Assembly: GCF_017876095.1 (NCBI RefSeq)
Contig: NZ_JAGINM010000028.1
Location: 1-64,000 of the forward strand
Length of the DNA: 64,000 bases
Source: Azospirillum agricola
Lineage (GTDB): Bacteria; Pseudomonadota; Alphaproteobacteria; Azospirillales; Azospirillaceae
Direction: 5' to 3'
This document shows positions 43,430 through 53,729 of this stretch, piece by piece. A program made the translations under genes and the position numbers. Position 1 is the stretch's first letter, and each line of letters opens with the position of its first letter. The notes beneath the pieces are model-generated. The model saw only the letters and a list, made by a program, of their open reading frames with translations, had not been told where the DNA came from and searched no databases.

Positions 43430-43701
43430 CGTCTCGACCTCCGCCGGGCCAAAGGGCGCTTGCCCTCCAGGGCGGCGATCTTCCCCTCCAGCAGCTCGTT
43501 GGCCATGGTGATCTCGCCGACCTTGGCCTTGAGGCGTGCGATCTCCTCATCGCGCTCGTCGCGCTCGCGTTCCTTCATGGCCGACGCCGCGGCCGCCAGG
43601 GCGCGCTCGCGCCACTCCGACAGGCGTGCCACCGTGACGTTCAGCTCGCGGGCCACGACCTCCAGCGGCTCACCACGCAGCAGGCGCGTGACCACCGCCA
43701 C
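43426..43701 (-). CDS. IS3-family OrfA (helix-turn-helix plus leucine zipper)
   Basis: At least 91 residues. VVTRLLRGEPLEVVARELNV is the helix-turn-helix and EEIARLKAKVGEITMANELL the coiled-coil zipper, ending RPLARRRSRR just as orfB begins. The frame stays open upstream to about 43795 (STPRRFSAARK before the GTG at 43701), so the natural start is probably further up and has been lost. OrfA normally binds the element ends and regulates transposition. Confidence 0.72.
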   Translation of the reverse strand: MAVVTRLLRGEPLEVVARELNVTVARLSEWRERALAAAASAMKERERDERDEEIARLKAKVGEITMANELLEGKIAALEGKRPLARRRSRR

Positions 43702-43789
43702 CTTGCGCGCCGCGGAGAAGCGTCGGGGCGTGCTGGCGTCCGCGCCCGAGGGGGCACCTGCGCCACCTTCGTGGACGCTATCTTCCGGC

Positions 43790-43950
43790 TTGGCGAAGCA
43801 CGACTTTGCCCGGCGCTTCTACGTGGCCACGGGCGGCGAGATCGGCATCCTGTCGAAGTATCTCAGTGAAGCCCTATCCCGTGTGCGGGCCGACAGCCTT
43901 CGATCCATCGGCATGGAACTGATGGCCGAGGTTCACGATGGCTGGCATCG
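43790..43950 (+). pseudogene. C-terminal fragment of an AAA ATPase, TniB/TnsC-like
   Basis: The frame reads LAKHDFARRFYVATGGEIGI, then LSKYLSEALSRVRADSLRSI. The RRFYVATGGEIG segment resembles the helical lid region of transposition-associated ATPases (TniB/TnsC type). Nothing of the nucleotide-binding part is present. It is preceded by the IS3 element and fused in frame at about 43950 to a CopC-like fragment. The family call is tentative because only about 53 codons remain. Confidence 0.4.
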
Positions 43951-44344
43951 GACTTACGAACCCGACGTGGGGCGCGGCACGGTCCGGCTTGCGCTGCCGC
44001 AGTCCGTTCCAGCCGGCCTCTACACGATCCGCTACCGCGTCACCTCCGCCGACGGGCATCCCACAGCCGGCACGCTGCTGTTCGGCGTCGGGGTCAACGG
44101 CGTCATGAAGATGCGTCCGGTCGACGTCATCGAGGTGACGCCCGGTTCCCCGACGGCGCTCCAGCCCGGCGGGCTGCACATCATGCTGCTCGGCCTGAAG
44201 CAGCCACTGGTCAAGGGGAAGGCCTTCCCTCTGACGCTGACCTTTGAAAAGGCCGGTCCCGTCACCGTCCAGGTCGATGTCCAGGGGGCGGGGGCTGCGG
44301 CGCCGTCCCACGAAGGCATGGCGGAGCCGCAGAAGACTCACTGA
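43951..44344 (+). pseudogene. fused remnants of copper proteins CopC and PCuAC
   Basis: The frame contains the end of a CopC domain (VRLALPQSVPAGLYTIRYRV and TSADGHPTAGTLLFGV). It continues without a break into the end of a PCuAC copper chaperone (NGVMKMRPVDVIEVTPGS, LQPGGLHIMLLGLKQPL, PLTLTFEKAGPVTVQVDVQG). The N-terminal halves of both are missing and so is any signal peptide, so the fusion is most likely the product of two deletions. The MxM/HxxMxxM-type copper ligands of PCuAC are only partly kept. It marks the left edge of the copper island. Confidence 0.75.
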
Positions 44345-44478
44345 CGCGGATCCAAAGCGCCGGCCGGAGGTCGGCCGGCGCTCCCCATAGGGGAGGCCGG
44401 CTTCTCCGTTGGCGTGTTTTTCGTTCCACCTCCGGCGGCGTAGGATGGACGCTACGTCCCTTGCCGGGGAGGTGGCCT

Positions 44479-45588
44479 GTGTGGCGGGGGTTTCTGCTTG
44501 TTATCGGCGTTTGTCTGGGGCTGGTTGCGCTGCCGGGCGGTGGCCATGCGGTGGCTCCGGACCCTTCCGGCTTCGTGTTCGTCGCATCCCCCTCGGTGTC
44601 CGACATCGCCGTGATCGACAGCGCGACCGACGCCGTCGCGTCCCGCATCCGTCTGTCCGCTCCGCCCGGGCCGATCGTCGCGCTCGACCGCGGCGCGAAG
44701 CTGCTCGTCGCCAACACCGACGAACGCCGCTTGACCGTGTTCGACACGGTGACCGGTGCCGTCGCGGCGGACCATCCCACCACGGTGGCCCCCGTTCTGC
44801 TCCAGGTGTCTCCGGTCGGCCAGACCCTGGCGGTGGCCGATCCAAGGGCGGGTTCGGTGGAACTGGTCCGCCCCGGTGCCGCGCCAACGATCATCGACGG
44901 CCTTCCCGACCTGCGATCCATGGCCTTCGAGGCAAAGGGGCTGCTTCTGGTCGCCCATGGCAGCTCGGTTGCGCTGATCGACGGGGCGACGGGGCGGCGG
45001 GGACCGAAGCTGGCGGTTGCGGCGGCCGACGGTCCCATCGCTCATGTCGCCGCCACCCCCGGCGGGGACCTCGCCGTCGTCCTTCAGGCGGAGCGTGGCG
45101 TGCTGTCCCTGTTCGATCTGCGGACGCAGGATAAGGTGTCACGGCTTGTCCTGCCGACACCGCTGGGCCGCCCCTTTCCGAGTCCGGACAGCCAGTTCAT
45201 CCTGCTTCCCGTCGATGGCGGTCGGGCCTTGTCGGTCGTGTCCACCTGGACCTATCGGGAAAGCCGGCGCCTGCCCCTGAAGGCGCCGGTCAGCGGCTTC
45301 GGGTTGGGCGTGCTGCAAAGCGTCTTCGTCGGCCTGAGCGTCACGTCACGGTCGATGCAGACCATCGATCTCCAGGATCGGCGCAACCTGGCCGTTCTCG
45401 CCCTGCCCGGAGCCCCGAAGGCTGGAGCCCCTTCGAGCAGCGGGGCCAAATTCTACGTGGCGCTCGACGATGGCGGTCGGATCGCGGTCGTCGACCTGTT
45501 GCAGCCGTCCGTCGCCCGCATCATCGAGACGGCCATAGACGGGGCGACGGCGGTCGTTCCGGCGCTCGACGGCGGCTTCTGCCATTGA
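44479..45588 (+). CDS. YncE-like beta-propeller periplasmic protein
   Basis: A 369-residue protein starting at GTG with GGGGAGG 8 nt upstream. A Sec signal peptide (FLLVIGVCLGLVALPGGGHA) is followed by repeated blades of the form 'FVASPSVSDIAVIDSATDAVASRI', 'LLVANTDERRLTVFDTVTGAV' and 'FYVALDDGGRIAVVDLLQPSVARI'. This pattern is the YncE/40-residue beta-propeller family, with about seven blades. Members are often found with copper or cytochrome genes and are thought to act as periplasmic binding scaffolds. Here it stands at the head of the copper island, between the CopC/PCuAC remnant and the first DUF2946 gene. Confidence 0.8.
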   Translation: MWRGFLLVIGVCLGLVALPGGGHAVAPDPSGFVFVASPSVSDIAVIDSATDAVASRIRLSAPPGPIVALDRGAKLLVANTDERRLTVFDTVTGAVAADHPTTVAPVLLQVSPVGQTLAVADPRAGSVELVRPGAAPTIIDGLPDLRSMAFEAKGLLLVAHGSSVALIDGATGRRGPKLAVAAADGPIAHVAATPGGDLAVVLQAERGVLSLFDLRTQDKVSRLVLPTPLGRPFPSPDSQFILLPVDGGRALSVVSTWTYRESRRLPLKAPVSGFGLGVLQSVFVGLSVTSRSMQTIDLQDRRNLAVLALPGAPKAGAPSSSGAKFYVALDDGGRIAVVDLLQPSVARIIETAIDGATAVVPALDGGFCH

Positions 45589-45711
45589 CGGACCGGGCTT
45601 GCCTCATGCGTCGGCCCAGGATACGGATCGACCTCGTCATACCCACAAATGCTGTGCTATTACTCCAGGACAATTTGAGTCTCTATCGACCCACGCGAGT
45701 TCCAACCCGGC

Positions 45712-46137
45712 ATGGCCGCAATCCCGGACAAACGGCATCGATTCGCAAGGCACGGCCTGTTGGCCGCGGCTGTCGCGCTGGTCGTGCAGCTTTTTGCCTG
45801 GGCTTGGATGCCGGCCTGGAACGCCTCCGCCCAGGCCGGTGTCGCTGAACTTACAGCCATTTGTACGCCCGAGGGCATGAAGTCCGTGCTTCTGGATGCC
45901 CATGGTCTGGCGTCGGATCCGGCGCAGCCACCGGCGGAGAAGTCGCCCGATGGAAAGGCGGAAGGCCACTGCCCGCTGTGTCCATTGGTTGGCGGACTGG
46001 GCTTGGCTTCCGCCCAGTGGAGCGTCATGCCGTCGGACGTCAAGCGTCATGGGCCGATGGCGTTGCCGGGCAGCCAGATCGCCACCGGCTGGTTCCTCGC
46101 CACCCTTCAGGCCAGGGCTCCCCCGTCTCTGGGGTGA
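45712..46137 (+). CDS. DUF2946-type small Cys protein upstream of mbnP (CruR-like)
   Basis: A 141-residue protein with an N-terminal hydrophobic segment (LLAAAVALVVQLFAWAWMPAW). A conserved CxxC, HCPLCPLVGG, lies at about residues 87-96. The last residues are GWFLATLQARAPPSLG. This is the DUF2946 layout. The Arg-Ala-Pro-Pro close to the stop recurs in two other proteins of this window. From memory, the Bordetella upstream ORF CruR has a CxxC and a C-terminal RGPP motif and controls a downstream copper-linked TonB gene. Here mbnP starts 367 nt downstream, which fits a copper-sensing leader role. Confidence 0.78.
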   Translation: MAAIPDKRHRFARHGLLAAAVALVVQLFAWAWMPAWNASAQAGVAELTAICTPEGMKSVLLDAHGLASDPAQPPAEKSPDGKAEGHCPLCPLVGGLGLASAQWSVMPSDVKRHGPMALPGSQIATGWFLATLQARAPPSLG

Positions 46138-46503
46138 TGCGTTCGCTGTGATCGCCTGCCGTCCATCCGCCACCGGACCCGTTCGAGCCCGCCCGGCAAC
46201 CCCCATGCTCATAGGGTGAGCGCGCCGTGGGGACGCACAGCCGGCTGGGCGGAGCGCCTGAGGCTGGCTTGATGGGACGCATCCCAATTGCCATCAGCGC
46301 CGTGCCGCCGCCGGGTGTTGCCGCCCGCAGGCCGGGAGCGCGTGCCGTATTCCTGCCAAACCGCTTGATCTGAAGAGCTTTCGTTTCGTGACCACACGCT
46401 CTGTGCGCCTGCGCGCGCCTTGCATCGTCGCGCCCGGCTTTTCTGAGCGGGTCGCACCCTCTGCAACCATCCCAACCCCCGACCTGAGACAAGGAGTTCC
46501 CCG
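46138..46503 (+). promoter_or_regulatory. 366-nt leader between DUF2946 and mbnP
   Basis: No open frame of note occupies this spacer. It is GC-rich with several C-rich, G-poor stretches before an AAGGAG ribosome site for mbnP. Similar-length spacers follow two other DUF2946 genes (336 and 372 nt), although no shared primary motif was found by eye. If the upstream ORF acts like CruR, this RNA would mediate the read-through decision. Confidence 0.35.
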
Positions 46504-47387
46504 ATGCTGATCCAGCGTGCCCTTCTGGCTGGCCTCGCCGCGGTCTGCGGCCTTGCGGCCTGTTCCACCGCCACGCCGGCGCCGGAAGCCCAAGCGGTCA
46601 CGGTGGCTTTCACCCTGACCGCCAATGGGAAGCCGGCGCGCTGCGGCGCACCGCTCGGGCCGTTGGGCGCGGGCGGCATCCCGGCGGTCCTGCACGACGC
46701 GCGCTTCTACGTGCAGGACGTGGCGCTGATCGACACGGCGGGAACGGCGGTCCCGCTGACGCTGGCACCGAACGAGTGGCAGACGGCGGCGGTTGCCCTG
46801 CTCGACTTCGAGGATGGATCGGGCGGCTGCGCCGGGGGCACGCGGGCGACCAACGCCATGGTGACGGGGACCGTGCCGGCAGGCCGCTACGCCGGGCTTG
46901 CCTTCACCGTCGGCGTTCCGCCCGCCCTGAACCACAGCAGCACGGAGAAGGCGCCGGCCCCGCTGGACATTGCCGCCATGGGCTGGAGCTGGCAGGCCGG
47001 CCGCAAGCTCATGAAGGTGGAGATCGATCCCGTCGGCGGACTCGCCAAGCTCGACACGTCGAAGGCCCGCACCTGGTACCTCCATCTCGGTTCCACCGGC
47101 TGCACCGGCAACCCGGCGAACGGGGAAAGCGTGTCCTGCACGCGGCCCAACCGGCTGCCGGTGACCGTCGCCGCCTTCGATCCGGCGACCCAGGCCGTGG
47201 CGCTCGACCTGTCGTCGCTGTTCGAGGGCAGCGCGCTGGAGCGTGACCGGGGCGGCGCGGTCGGCTGCATGAGCGGCCCGACCGATCCGGAATGCGGCCC
47301 GGTGTTCCGGCGGCTCGGCCTGTCTCTCGACGACGGCCGGCCGGTGACCCCCGGTTCCTCCCCGGCCTTCACCGTGGTCGCCAAGCC

Positions 47388-47391
<4 letters not shown>
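46504..47391 (+). CDS. mbnP: MbnP-family copper-binding lipoprotein (metallo-mystery pair)
   Basis: A 295-residue protein with a lipoprotein signal ending GLAAC (Cys ~20). The mature protein has paired Cys residues (RCGAP, GGCAGG, TGCTGN, SCTRP, later VGCMSG and PECGPVF) and the segment VPPALNHSSTEKAPAPL followed by MGWSWQAGRKLMKVEI. This matches the four-Cys MbnP family, also called AZL_007950 or metallo-mystery-pair protein. In studied members a Trp is oxidised to kynurenine by the partner MbnH and the protein binds copper. It overlaps mbnH by 4 nt. No methanobactin precursor gene is visible, so it belongs to the wider copper-homeostasis branch. Confidence 0.88.
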
Positions 47392-48536
<1,145 letters not shown>

Positions 48537-48539
48537 GAA

Positions 48540-48571
48540 TGACCCGGCCACCTTTCAGGGTGGCCGGGTCA
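48540..48571. terminator. bidirectional terminator hairpin between mbnH and TonB receptor
   Basis: A perfect 13-bp stem, TGACCCGGCCACC (48540-48552) pairing with GGTGGCCGGGTCA (48559-48571), encloses a 6-nt loop. It lies between two convergent genes, 3 nt after mbnH and 10 nt before the receptor's end. There is no long T-run, but the position and stem strength indicate a shared terminator. Confidence 0.8.
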
Positions 48572-48581
48572 CCGAAACGGG

Positions 48582-50741
48582 TCACATCTTCGCGGTCAGC
48601 GCCAGCATGACGTTTCGCGGCGTGCCGTAGGTGTTGTAGGTGTTGCTGGACCGTCCAAGGGCGGCGAAGTATTTCTCGTCGAACAGGTTGTTGCCGGTGA
48701 GCGATACCGACAGGTTTTCGCTGAACGTGTAGCCGACCTGGGCGTTCACCAGGGCGTAGGCGTCCTGCACAAGGGAAGCGTTGCTGCCGTTCCCCCCGGT
48801 GCGGGTGACGGCGGTGACGCCGGCGCCGTAGTTGAAGCCCTCCAGCGGCCCCTCCTGGATGCGGTGCATGGCGAGCAGCTTGACGCTGTGCTTGGGGAAC
48901 CAGTTGCTGAAGTTCACGCCCTGGCTGGTCGCGTCCTTCACGTAGGTGTTGAACAGATAGCTGTAACCGGCGGTGAGTTCGACGCCGGGCAGCGGGCTCC
49001 CCGTGACCTCCGCGTCGACGCCGCGTGAGCGGACCTCGCCCAATTGCAGATAATAGCCGGGATGCGCGGAGTCCGCATAGGCGCGGTTCGTGTCCTCGAT
49101 CTGGAAGACGGCGAGCGACGCGTTCAGCCGCCCGTCGAGGAAGGACCCTTTCACGCCTGTCTCGTACTGGGTGCCGTAGCGCGGATCCAGCGTCTTGCCG
49201 GTGTAATCGGTGGTGGTCTGCGGGATGAAGATCTGGGCGACGCTGGCATACAGCGCGACCTCCTTGGTCGCGTCGACGATGACGCCGCCATAGGGCACGA
49301 ACTCGCCGTGGCGGCGGGCGCCGTCGGTCCAGTTGGTGGGTCTGGAGGGTGGAGCGTTGCGGCTTTTGGTCGTGAAGTAGGCGAGGCGCCCGCCGCCGAC
49401 GAGGGTCACCGGATCGGCGACCTTCAGCCGCAACTGCGCGTAACCGCCTTCCTGGAAGGTCTCGCTCTTGCCGCCGCTGGTCGCGGGGATGACCGGCTCC
49501 TCCCAGGCCCGGGAGTTTTCGATCCCGAAGAGTGGGATGTTGGTCAGCACCGGGGAGGAGCCGCCGGCGTTGTTGGACAGGTAGCGCTCGCGATTGTAGC
49601 CGACCACCGCGTTGTGGGTCTGGCCGAACAGCGTGAAGGGACCACCGAGGAACACGTCCAGGTTCTGGCGGACGTAGTTGTAGGTGGTGTCGCGCTTCGA
49701 ATAGCTGATCGTGTCGGTCGCCGGGTTGATCGCCGACGACGCGTAGCCGTCGTTGAAGCGGAACTTGCGCTCCCACCAGCGGGCCTGGGCCTTGGCCACC
49801 CAGCCGTTGTCGAACCGGTGCTCCAGCCCGATGTCCTGTTCATAGGTGTCGGTGACATTCTTCGCCCAGGGGGCGACCGGGTTGAAGGAGCGGGGGGTGT
49901 TCGGGATGACCAGGTTGCTGTAGACGGGGATGCCGTAGAAGGGCGACGCGCGATCCCGCTGAACGACCGCGGTGACGGACAGGGTGGTGTCCGGGGTGAC
50001 GTCGTACTCCAGCGTGCCATAGGCCAGCTTCCGGTCGCCGCTGGCGTGGTCGTAGAAATAGTTGTTGTGCTGGCTGGAGACGACGGCACGGGCCCGGAGC
50101 GATCCGTCGGCGGTGAGCGGGCCGGTTACGTCGGCGACGCCGCGCGTGTTGTTCCAGGAACCGTAGGAGGCGGTCGCGCTGGCGCCGAACGTCTTCCGTG
50201 CCCGCTTGGTGACGAGGTTGACGGTGCCGCCGGGGTTGGGATCCGTTCCGGTCAGCATGCCCGCGGTGCCGCGCAGGACTTCGACGCGGTCATAGACCGA
50301 CAGATCGAACTGCTGCGATCCGCTGAGCGCGTTGTAGGACGGGATGCCGTTGAACATGACGTTCATGCCGTAGGAGCGGCTGTTGTACTGGGCCTGGGTG
50401 CCGTCGTTGGGGATCGCGGTGACGCCGGTGGCCTGGGACAGGGCGTCCTGGAGCGTGACCATGTTCCAGTCGTCCATCACCTGCCGGGTGATGACGGACA
50501 CGGAACCGGGAATCTCCTTGACCGACACCGGCAACTTGCCGAACAGGGTCGCCGCCGGGCTCGTGTAGGACCCGGTGCCTTCGGTTTCGGCGCTGACCGC
50601 CTCGCCGGTAACGGCAATCTTCGGCAGCGTTACCGGGGCGTCGGCGGCCTGCGCGTGGGCGGCGATCAGCAGGGCCGCCAGGGAGGCGCCGGTGAACAGG
50701 ACACGGCGTAAGGCGGCAGGGGAACGATGAGCGTGTCGCAT
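48582..50741 (-). CDS. TonB-dependent siderophore-type outer membrane receptor
   Basis: A 719-residue receptor from the chosen ATG, with a signal peptide (TGASLAALLIAAHAQA) followed by a TonB box-like LPKIAVTGE. The plug contains VPKEIPGSVSVI-like VSVKEIPGSVSVITRQVMDD and YDRVEVLRGTAGMLTGTDPNPGGTVNLVTKR, the signature of the FhuE/FpvA siderophore-receptor group. It ends with NNLFDEKYFAALGR and the C-terminal aromatic strand region. No N-terminal signalling (STN) domain is present. The frame is open 54 nt further upstream. It lies 105 nt after the second receptor gene on the same strand and may be co-transcribed. The ligand could be a copper- or iron-chelate. Confidence 0.88.
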   Translation of the reverse strand: MRHAHRSPAALRRVLFTGASLAALLIAAHAQAADAPVTLPKIAVTGEAVSAETEGTGSYTSPAATLFGKLPVSVKEIPGSVSVITRQVMDDWNMVTLQDALSQATGVTAIPNDGTQAQYNSRSYGMNVMFNGIPSYNALSGSQQFDLSVYDRVEVLRGTAGMLTGTDPNPGGTVNLVTKRARKTFGASATASYGSWNNTRGVADVTGPLTADGSLRARAVVSSQHNNYFYDHASGDRKLAYGTLEYDVTPDTTLSVTAVVQRDRASPFYGIPVYSNLVIPNTPRSFNPVAPWAKNVTDTYEQDIGLEHRFDNGWVAKAQARWWERKFRFNDGYASSAINPATDTISYSKRDTTYNYVRQNLDVFLGGPFTLFGQTHNAVVGYNRERYLSNNAGGSSPVLTNIPLFGIENSRAWEEPVIPATSGGKSETFQEGGYAQLRLKVADPVTLVGGGRLAYFTTKSRNAPPSRPTNWTDGARRHGEFVPYGGVIVDATKEVALYASVAQIFIPQTTTDYTGKTLDPRYGTQYETGVKGSFLDGRLNASLAVFQIEDTNRAYADSAHPGYYLQLGEVRSRGVDAEVTGSPLPGVELTAGYSYLFNTYVKDATSQGVNFSNWFPKHSVKLLAMHRIQEGPLEGFNYGAGVTAVTRTGGNGSNASLVQDAYALVNAQVGYTFSENLSVSLTGNNLFDEKYFAALGRSSNTYNTYGTPRNVMLALTAKM

Positions 50742-50846
50742 GTCGGAAAAATCCAAATGTTCAATGGCGATGAATGGAAAGCGCATGTCGCGCACGGCCC
50801 CGGACGTGACAGCCGTCGAGACCGCCGCCCGCTGTTTGCCGCTTCC

Positions 50847-52970
50847 TCAGAAGGTCTTGCTGACGTTGAGAAGGACTTTCCGTCCCTCGCCGCGCGCCGC
50901 GCGTCCGTCGAGATATCGGTAGTACGGCGTGAAGTAATCGCGGTCGGTCAGGTTCTTGATGGAGAGCGCGACCGAAGCGATCTCGTGGGTGTAGCTGGCA
51001 GACAGGTCGATCGTGGCGTAGCCGGCGGTCTTGTAGAGGTTCATCTGATCGATGTTGGCGGAGGACACCGCGTGGATCCCGCCGCCCACGCGCCAGCCCT
51101 CACCGCCTGCTTCGCGGGTGTCGTAGTCCAGCCACAGCCCGCCCGAATGGCGGGGAACCCCCGGCAGCGTCGATCCCGCAGGCGCGCCGTTGGGAATGTC
51201 GGCGGTCAGTTCGGCATGGGTGTAGGCGTAGTTCGCGATCAGCTTCCAGGGGCCTCCCGGCTGCCAGACCACATCGGCCTCGAAGCCTTTCGACATCTGC
51301 TGCCCTTCGGGAATACTGGTCAGCATGAAGGGATCGGCAGGGTTGGTGACCGGAACGTTCTCCCGTTCGATCCGGAAGGCGGCGAGGCTGCCCGAAAGCC
51401 CCGCCCCGCTGTCGAACTTGACCCCGGCCTCGGCTTGGCGGGAGTATTCGGGCTTGGGGCTGCCGGAGTAGAAGGTAAAGGGGTTGGCCTTCATTCCCTC
51501 GGAATAGCTCGCGAACGCCGAGATCTGGTCGGTCAGGTCATAGACGGCACCGATGCGGGGCAGGATCCGCGTCTCGCTGATCGTGTCGGTGCGCGCGTAA
51601 TTGATGGACACCGACTCCATCCCGAGATGGGCCAGCCGCACACCGCCCAGAAGGTGGAGCTTCCCGAGCGTGGATTGTACCTGCACGAAGCCGCCCGCCG
51701 TCTTGTAGGTGGCGTCGCCGTCGGTCATGGCCAAGCCCTGGGGCATGGACCAGGACGGCCAAGCCGAGGGATTCAGCAGATCCACCGTGCCCACCGGCAT
51801 CATGTCCATGTACATGAGCGACCAGTCGTCGATGCGCGAGTAATCCGCGCCGAACAGCAGCCGGTGCTCCATCGCCCCGGTGGTCAGGCGTCCCTCGATC
51901 GAGGACGAAAGGCTGAACTCGGTCTGCTTGGCGGGGACGAAGGAATTGTACAGATTCCACGAACTGGCCCCGGCGTCGGGAGCGTTGCTGATGATGATCT
52001 GGGTCGTCTGACTCACCTCGTTCTTGCCGTAACGAAGCTGCGTCTTGCTGGACCAGTTGTCGTTGAAGTCATGATCCAGCGTCACCGTCACCTTGCGGGT
52101 GCTGGTGTGGCTGTCCGGAATGTCCGGGTCGCCGATGTAGAGATCGCGCGACAGACGGAAATCCCCCGCCACGGTCCCCCAGGCGGGAAGCGCCTGATAC
52201 TCCTGTTGCTTCCATTTGGAGACATAGCCATCGACCGTCAGCCGGGTGTCCGTTCCATGGCCGAAGGTCAGCGACGGGCTGAGGGAGTATCGTTTGGTCT
52301 TGATTCCGTCCACATCGGAACCCGACCGCACGTAGCTGCCGTTCATGCGGAACAGGACCGTGCCGTCTCCGGTCAGGCGGCGGTTGATGTCGAAGGACGG
52401 CTCGGTGTAGCCGTTGCTGCCATAGGTCAGGCCGAGGGTTGTGAAATCACGATCCTGGGGTTTCCTGGTGACGATGTTGACCACACCGCCCAGGGGCGTG
52501 CCGACGCCGCCGCCGTAAAGAATCGCGTTCGGGCCTTTCAGCACCTCGATCCGCTCGACGCCGGCCATCGCGTTGGGATCGCCGGTGTTGAGGTAGCTGG
52601 TGAGGCCGTCGCGATAGATCTCCGCCTGAAAGCCGCGCAGGATGGTCGATTCGTAGGCTGGGGTTTGCAGGAGCGCGGAGCCTTGCGCGCCGCTGACGTT
52701 CTTCAGCGCCTCGGCGATGCTGGTCACGCCCTGATCGCCCAGCATCTGCGGCGTCACGATCACGACCGACTGCGGCGTCTCCTTCAGCGGCGTTTCCGTT
52801 TTGGTTGCGCTGGTCGCGGTGACGGCCCGGTAGCCATCGATGACAGCCCCGTCATCGCTTCCATAAAGCGTGATCGCTTCCAGTTGCACGGCGTTCTGCG
52901 CTGCGACGGTGCCCGTCCAAAGCGCCGTGCCGGCCAGCAGCAGCGCGGCCTGTCCGTGAGAGAACTTCAT
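50847..52970 (-). CDS. TonB-dependent siderophore-type receptor downstream of a DUF2946 gene
   Basis: A 707-residue receptor with a short signal peptide (ALLLAGTALWTGTVAAQ), TonB box-like LEAITLYGS and plug motifs ETPQSVVIVTPQMLGDQG and GVERIEVLKGPNAILYGGGV. The barrel ends SIKNLTDRDYFTPYYRYLDG and VLLNVSKTF. A Met-rich patch, LMYMDMMPVG, in an extracellular-loop position could bind Cu(I), but this is a guess. Its start lies 336 nt after the stop of a DUF2946 gene on the same strand, the same layout as the copper-linked cruR-bfrG arrangement. Confidence 0.88.
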   Translation of the reverse strand: MKFSHGQAALLLAGTALWTGTVAAQNAVQLEAITLYGSDDGAVIDGYRAVTATSATKTETPLKETPQSVVIVTPQMLGDQGVTSIAEALKNVSGAQGSALLQTPAYESTILRGFQAEIYRDGLTSYLNTGDPNAMAGVERIEVLKGPNAILYGGGVGTPLGGVVNIVTRKPQDRDFTTLGLTYGSNGYTEPSFDINRRLTGDGTVLFRMNGSYVRSGSDVDGIKTKRYSLSPSLTFGHGTDTRLTVDGYVSKWKQQEYQALPAWGTVAGDFRLSRDLYIGDPDIPDSHTSTRKVTVTLDHDFNDNWSSKTQLRYGKNEVSQTTQIIISNAPDAGASSWNLYNSFVPAKQTEFSLSSSIEGRLTTGAMEHRLLFGADYSRIDDWSLMYMDMMPVGTVDLLNPSAWPSWSMPQGLAMTDGDATYKTAGGFVQVQSTLGKLHLLGGVRLAHLGMESVSINYARTDTISETRILPRIGAVYDLTDQISAFASYSEGMKANPFTFYSGSPKPEYSRQAEAGVKFDSGAGLSGSLAAFRIERENVPVTNPADPFMLTSIPEGQQMSKGFEADVVWQPGGPWKLIANYAYTHAELTADIPNGAPAGSTLPGVPRHSGGLWLDYDTREAGGEGWRVGGGIHAVSSANIDQMNLYKTAGYATIDLSASYTHEIASVALSIKNLTDRDYFTPYYRYLDGRAARGEGRKVLLNVSKTF

Positions 52971-53306
52971 GAGAAAGAGTGCCTTTTCACAAAGGAGGGT
53001 GCCCGTGATCGAAGCTCCGGGCCGTCATCGCGCGGATGGGCGGCCCGCACGCATCCGGAAGCGCGGGAGAATGACGAAGGGGGCGGCCGCGCCATCCTTT
53101 CCGTTTGTGTTGAGTCCGCGTGGTGGCGGATCCCCGGCACGGAGGAGGCTTGGTTTGCTCGAACGGACCGCAGGCGACCGCGGGAGAGATGCCGGGGCAT
53201 TCACTCCGTCGCGCATGGGAGCGGCGGCATCCGCAGCCGTGGCGTTACGGGCCATGCGTCGGAAGCGTCGGTCGGGGTGCGGACGGAAAAGGGAAGGAGC
53301 GCCGGC
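52971..53306 (-). promoter_or_regulatory. 336-nt leader between DUF2946 and TonB receptor
   Basis: This spacer holds no credible gene. It separates the minus-strand DUF2946 gene from the receptor it precedes. Its length matches the other two DUF2946-to-target spacers in the window. No terminator hairpin with a U-run was found. Confidence 0.35.
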
Positions 53307-53729
53307 TCAGCCGATGGCGGGCGGAGCGCGCGCCTGAAGGCTGGACAGGAACCAGCCGGCCGCGATCACGTCACCGGGCAGGGCGCATGCGTCGGCCGCC
53401 ACCATGCCCTGGGAAGGAACAACCATCGACGCCAGAGGCGGAAGTCCCGCGCCGGTCATGGTCGGGCAGAGCGGGCAGTGATCCTTGGCGGCGCCGGTGG
53501 TGTTCGAACCATAGTCACCGGAGTCCGGCTGCCCGTCGGAACCGATGGTGATCATCTTGACGCCATCGGCGGAGCAGATGGCGATCGTCTCCGTTCCACC
53601 CGGGGCCTCAGCCAGCGCCATGGCCGGCATGGTGGCGCTCCACACCATCATTTGGACGACAAACGCCAGCAGTCCGGCCAAAAGGCCGGCGCAACGAATG
53701 CGGTCGATGAAGGTGCGGGGGAGAATCAC
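53307..53729 (-). CDS. DUF2946-type small Cys protein upstream of TonB receptor (CruR-like)
   Basis: A 140-residue protein: an N-terminal hydrophobic segment (LLAGLLAFVVQMMVWSATMPA), CxxC as HCPLCPTMTG, and the C-terminal end GWFLSSLQARAPPAIG. The last part is almost identical to the two other members here (LQARAPP plus three residues). It is divergent, across 234 bp, from another DUF2946 gene. In position and motifs it fits a copper-responsive upstream ORF for the following receptor. Confidence 0.78.
   Translation of the reverse strand: MILPRTFIDRIRCAGLLAGLLAFVVQMMVWSATMPAMALAEAPGGTETIAICSADGVKMITIGSDGQPDSGDYGSNTTGAAKDHCPLCPTMTGAGLPPLASMVVPSQGMVAADACALPGDVIAAGWFLSSLQARAPPAIG

Larger units (their letters stand above)
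42489..43795 (-). mobile_element. IS3-family element, left end truncated
   Basis: The element runs on the minus strand, with its right terminal repeat at about 42486-42510 (tgaaccgcggcccggattt). It carries orfB (42526-43429) and orfA (43426 upward). The orfA frame continues without a clear start to about 43795 and there changes into unrelated coding sequence, so the left terminal repeat appears lost. The element interrupts the ISL3 left half on one side and the remains of an AAA/TniB-like gene on the other. Confidence 0.82.
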
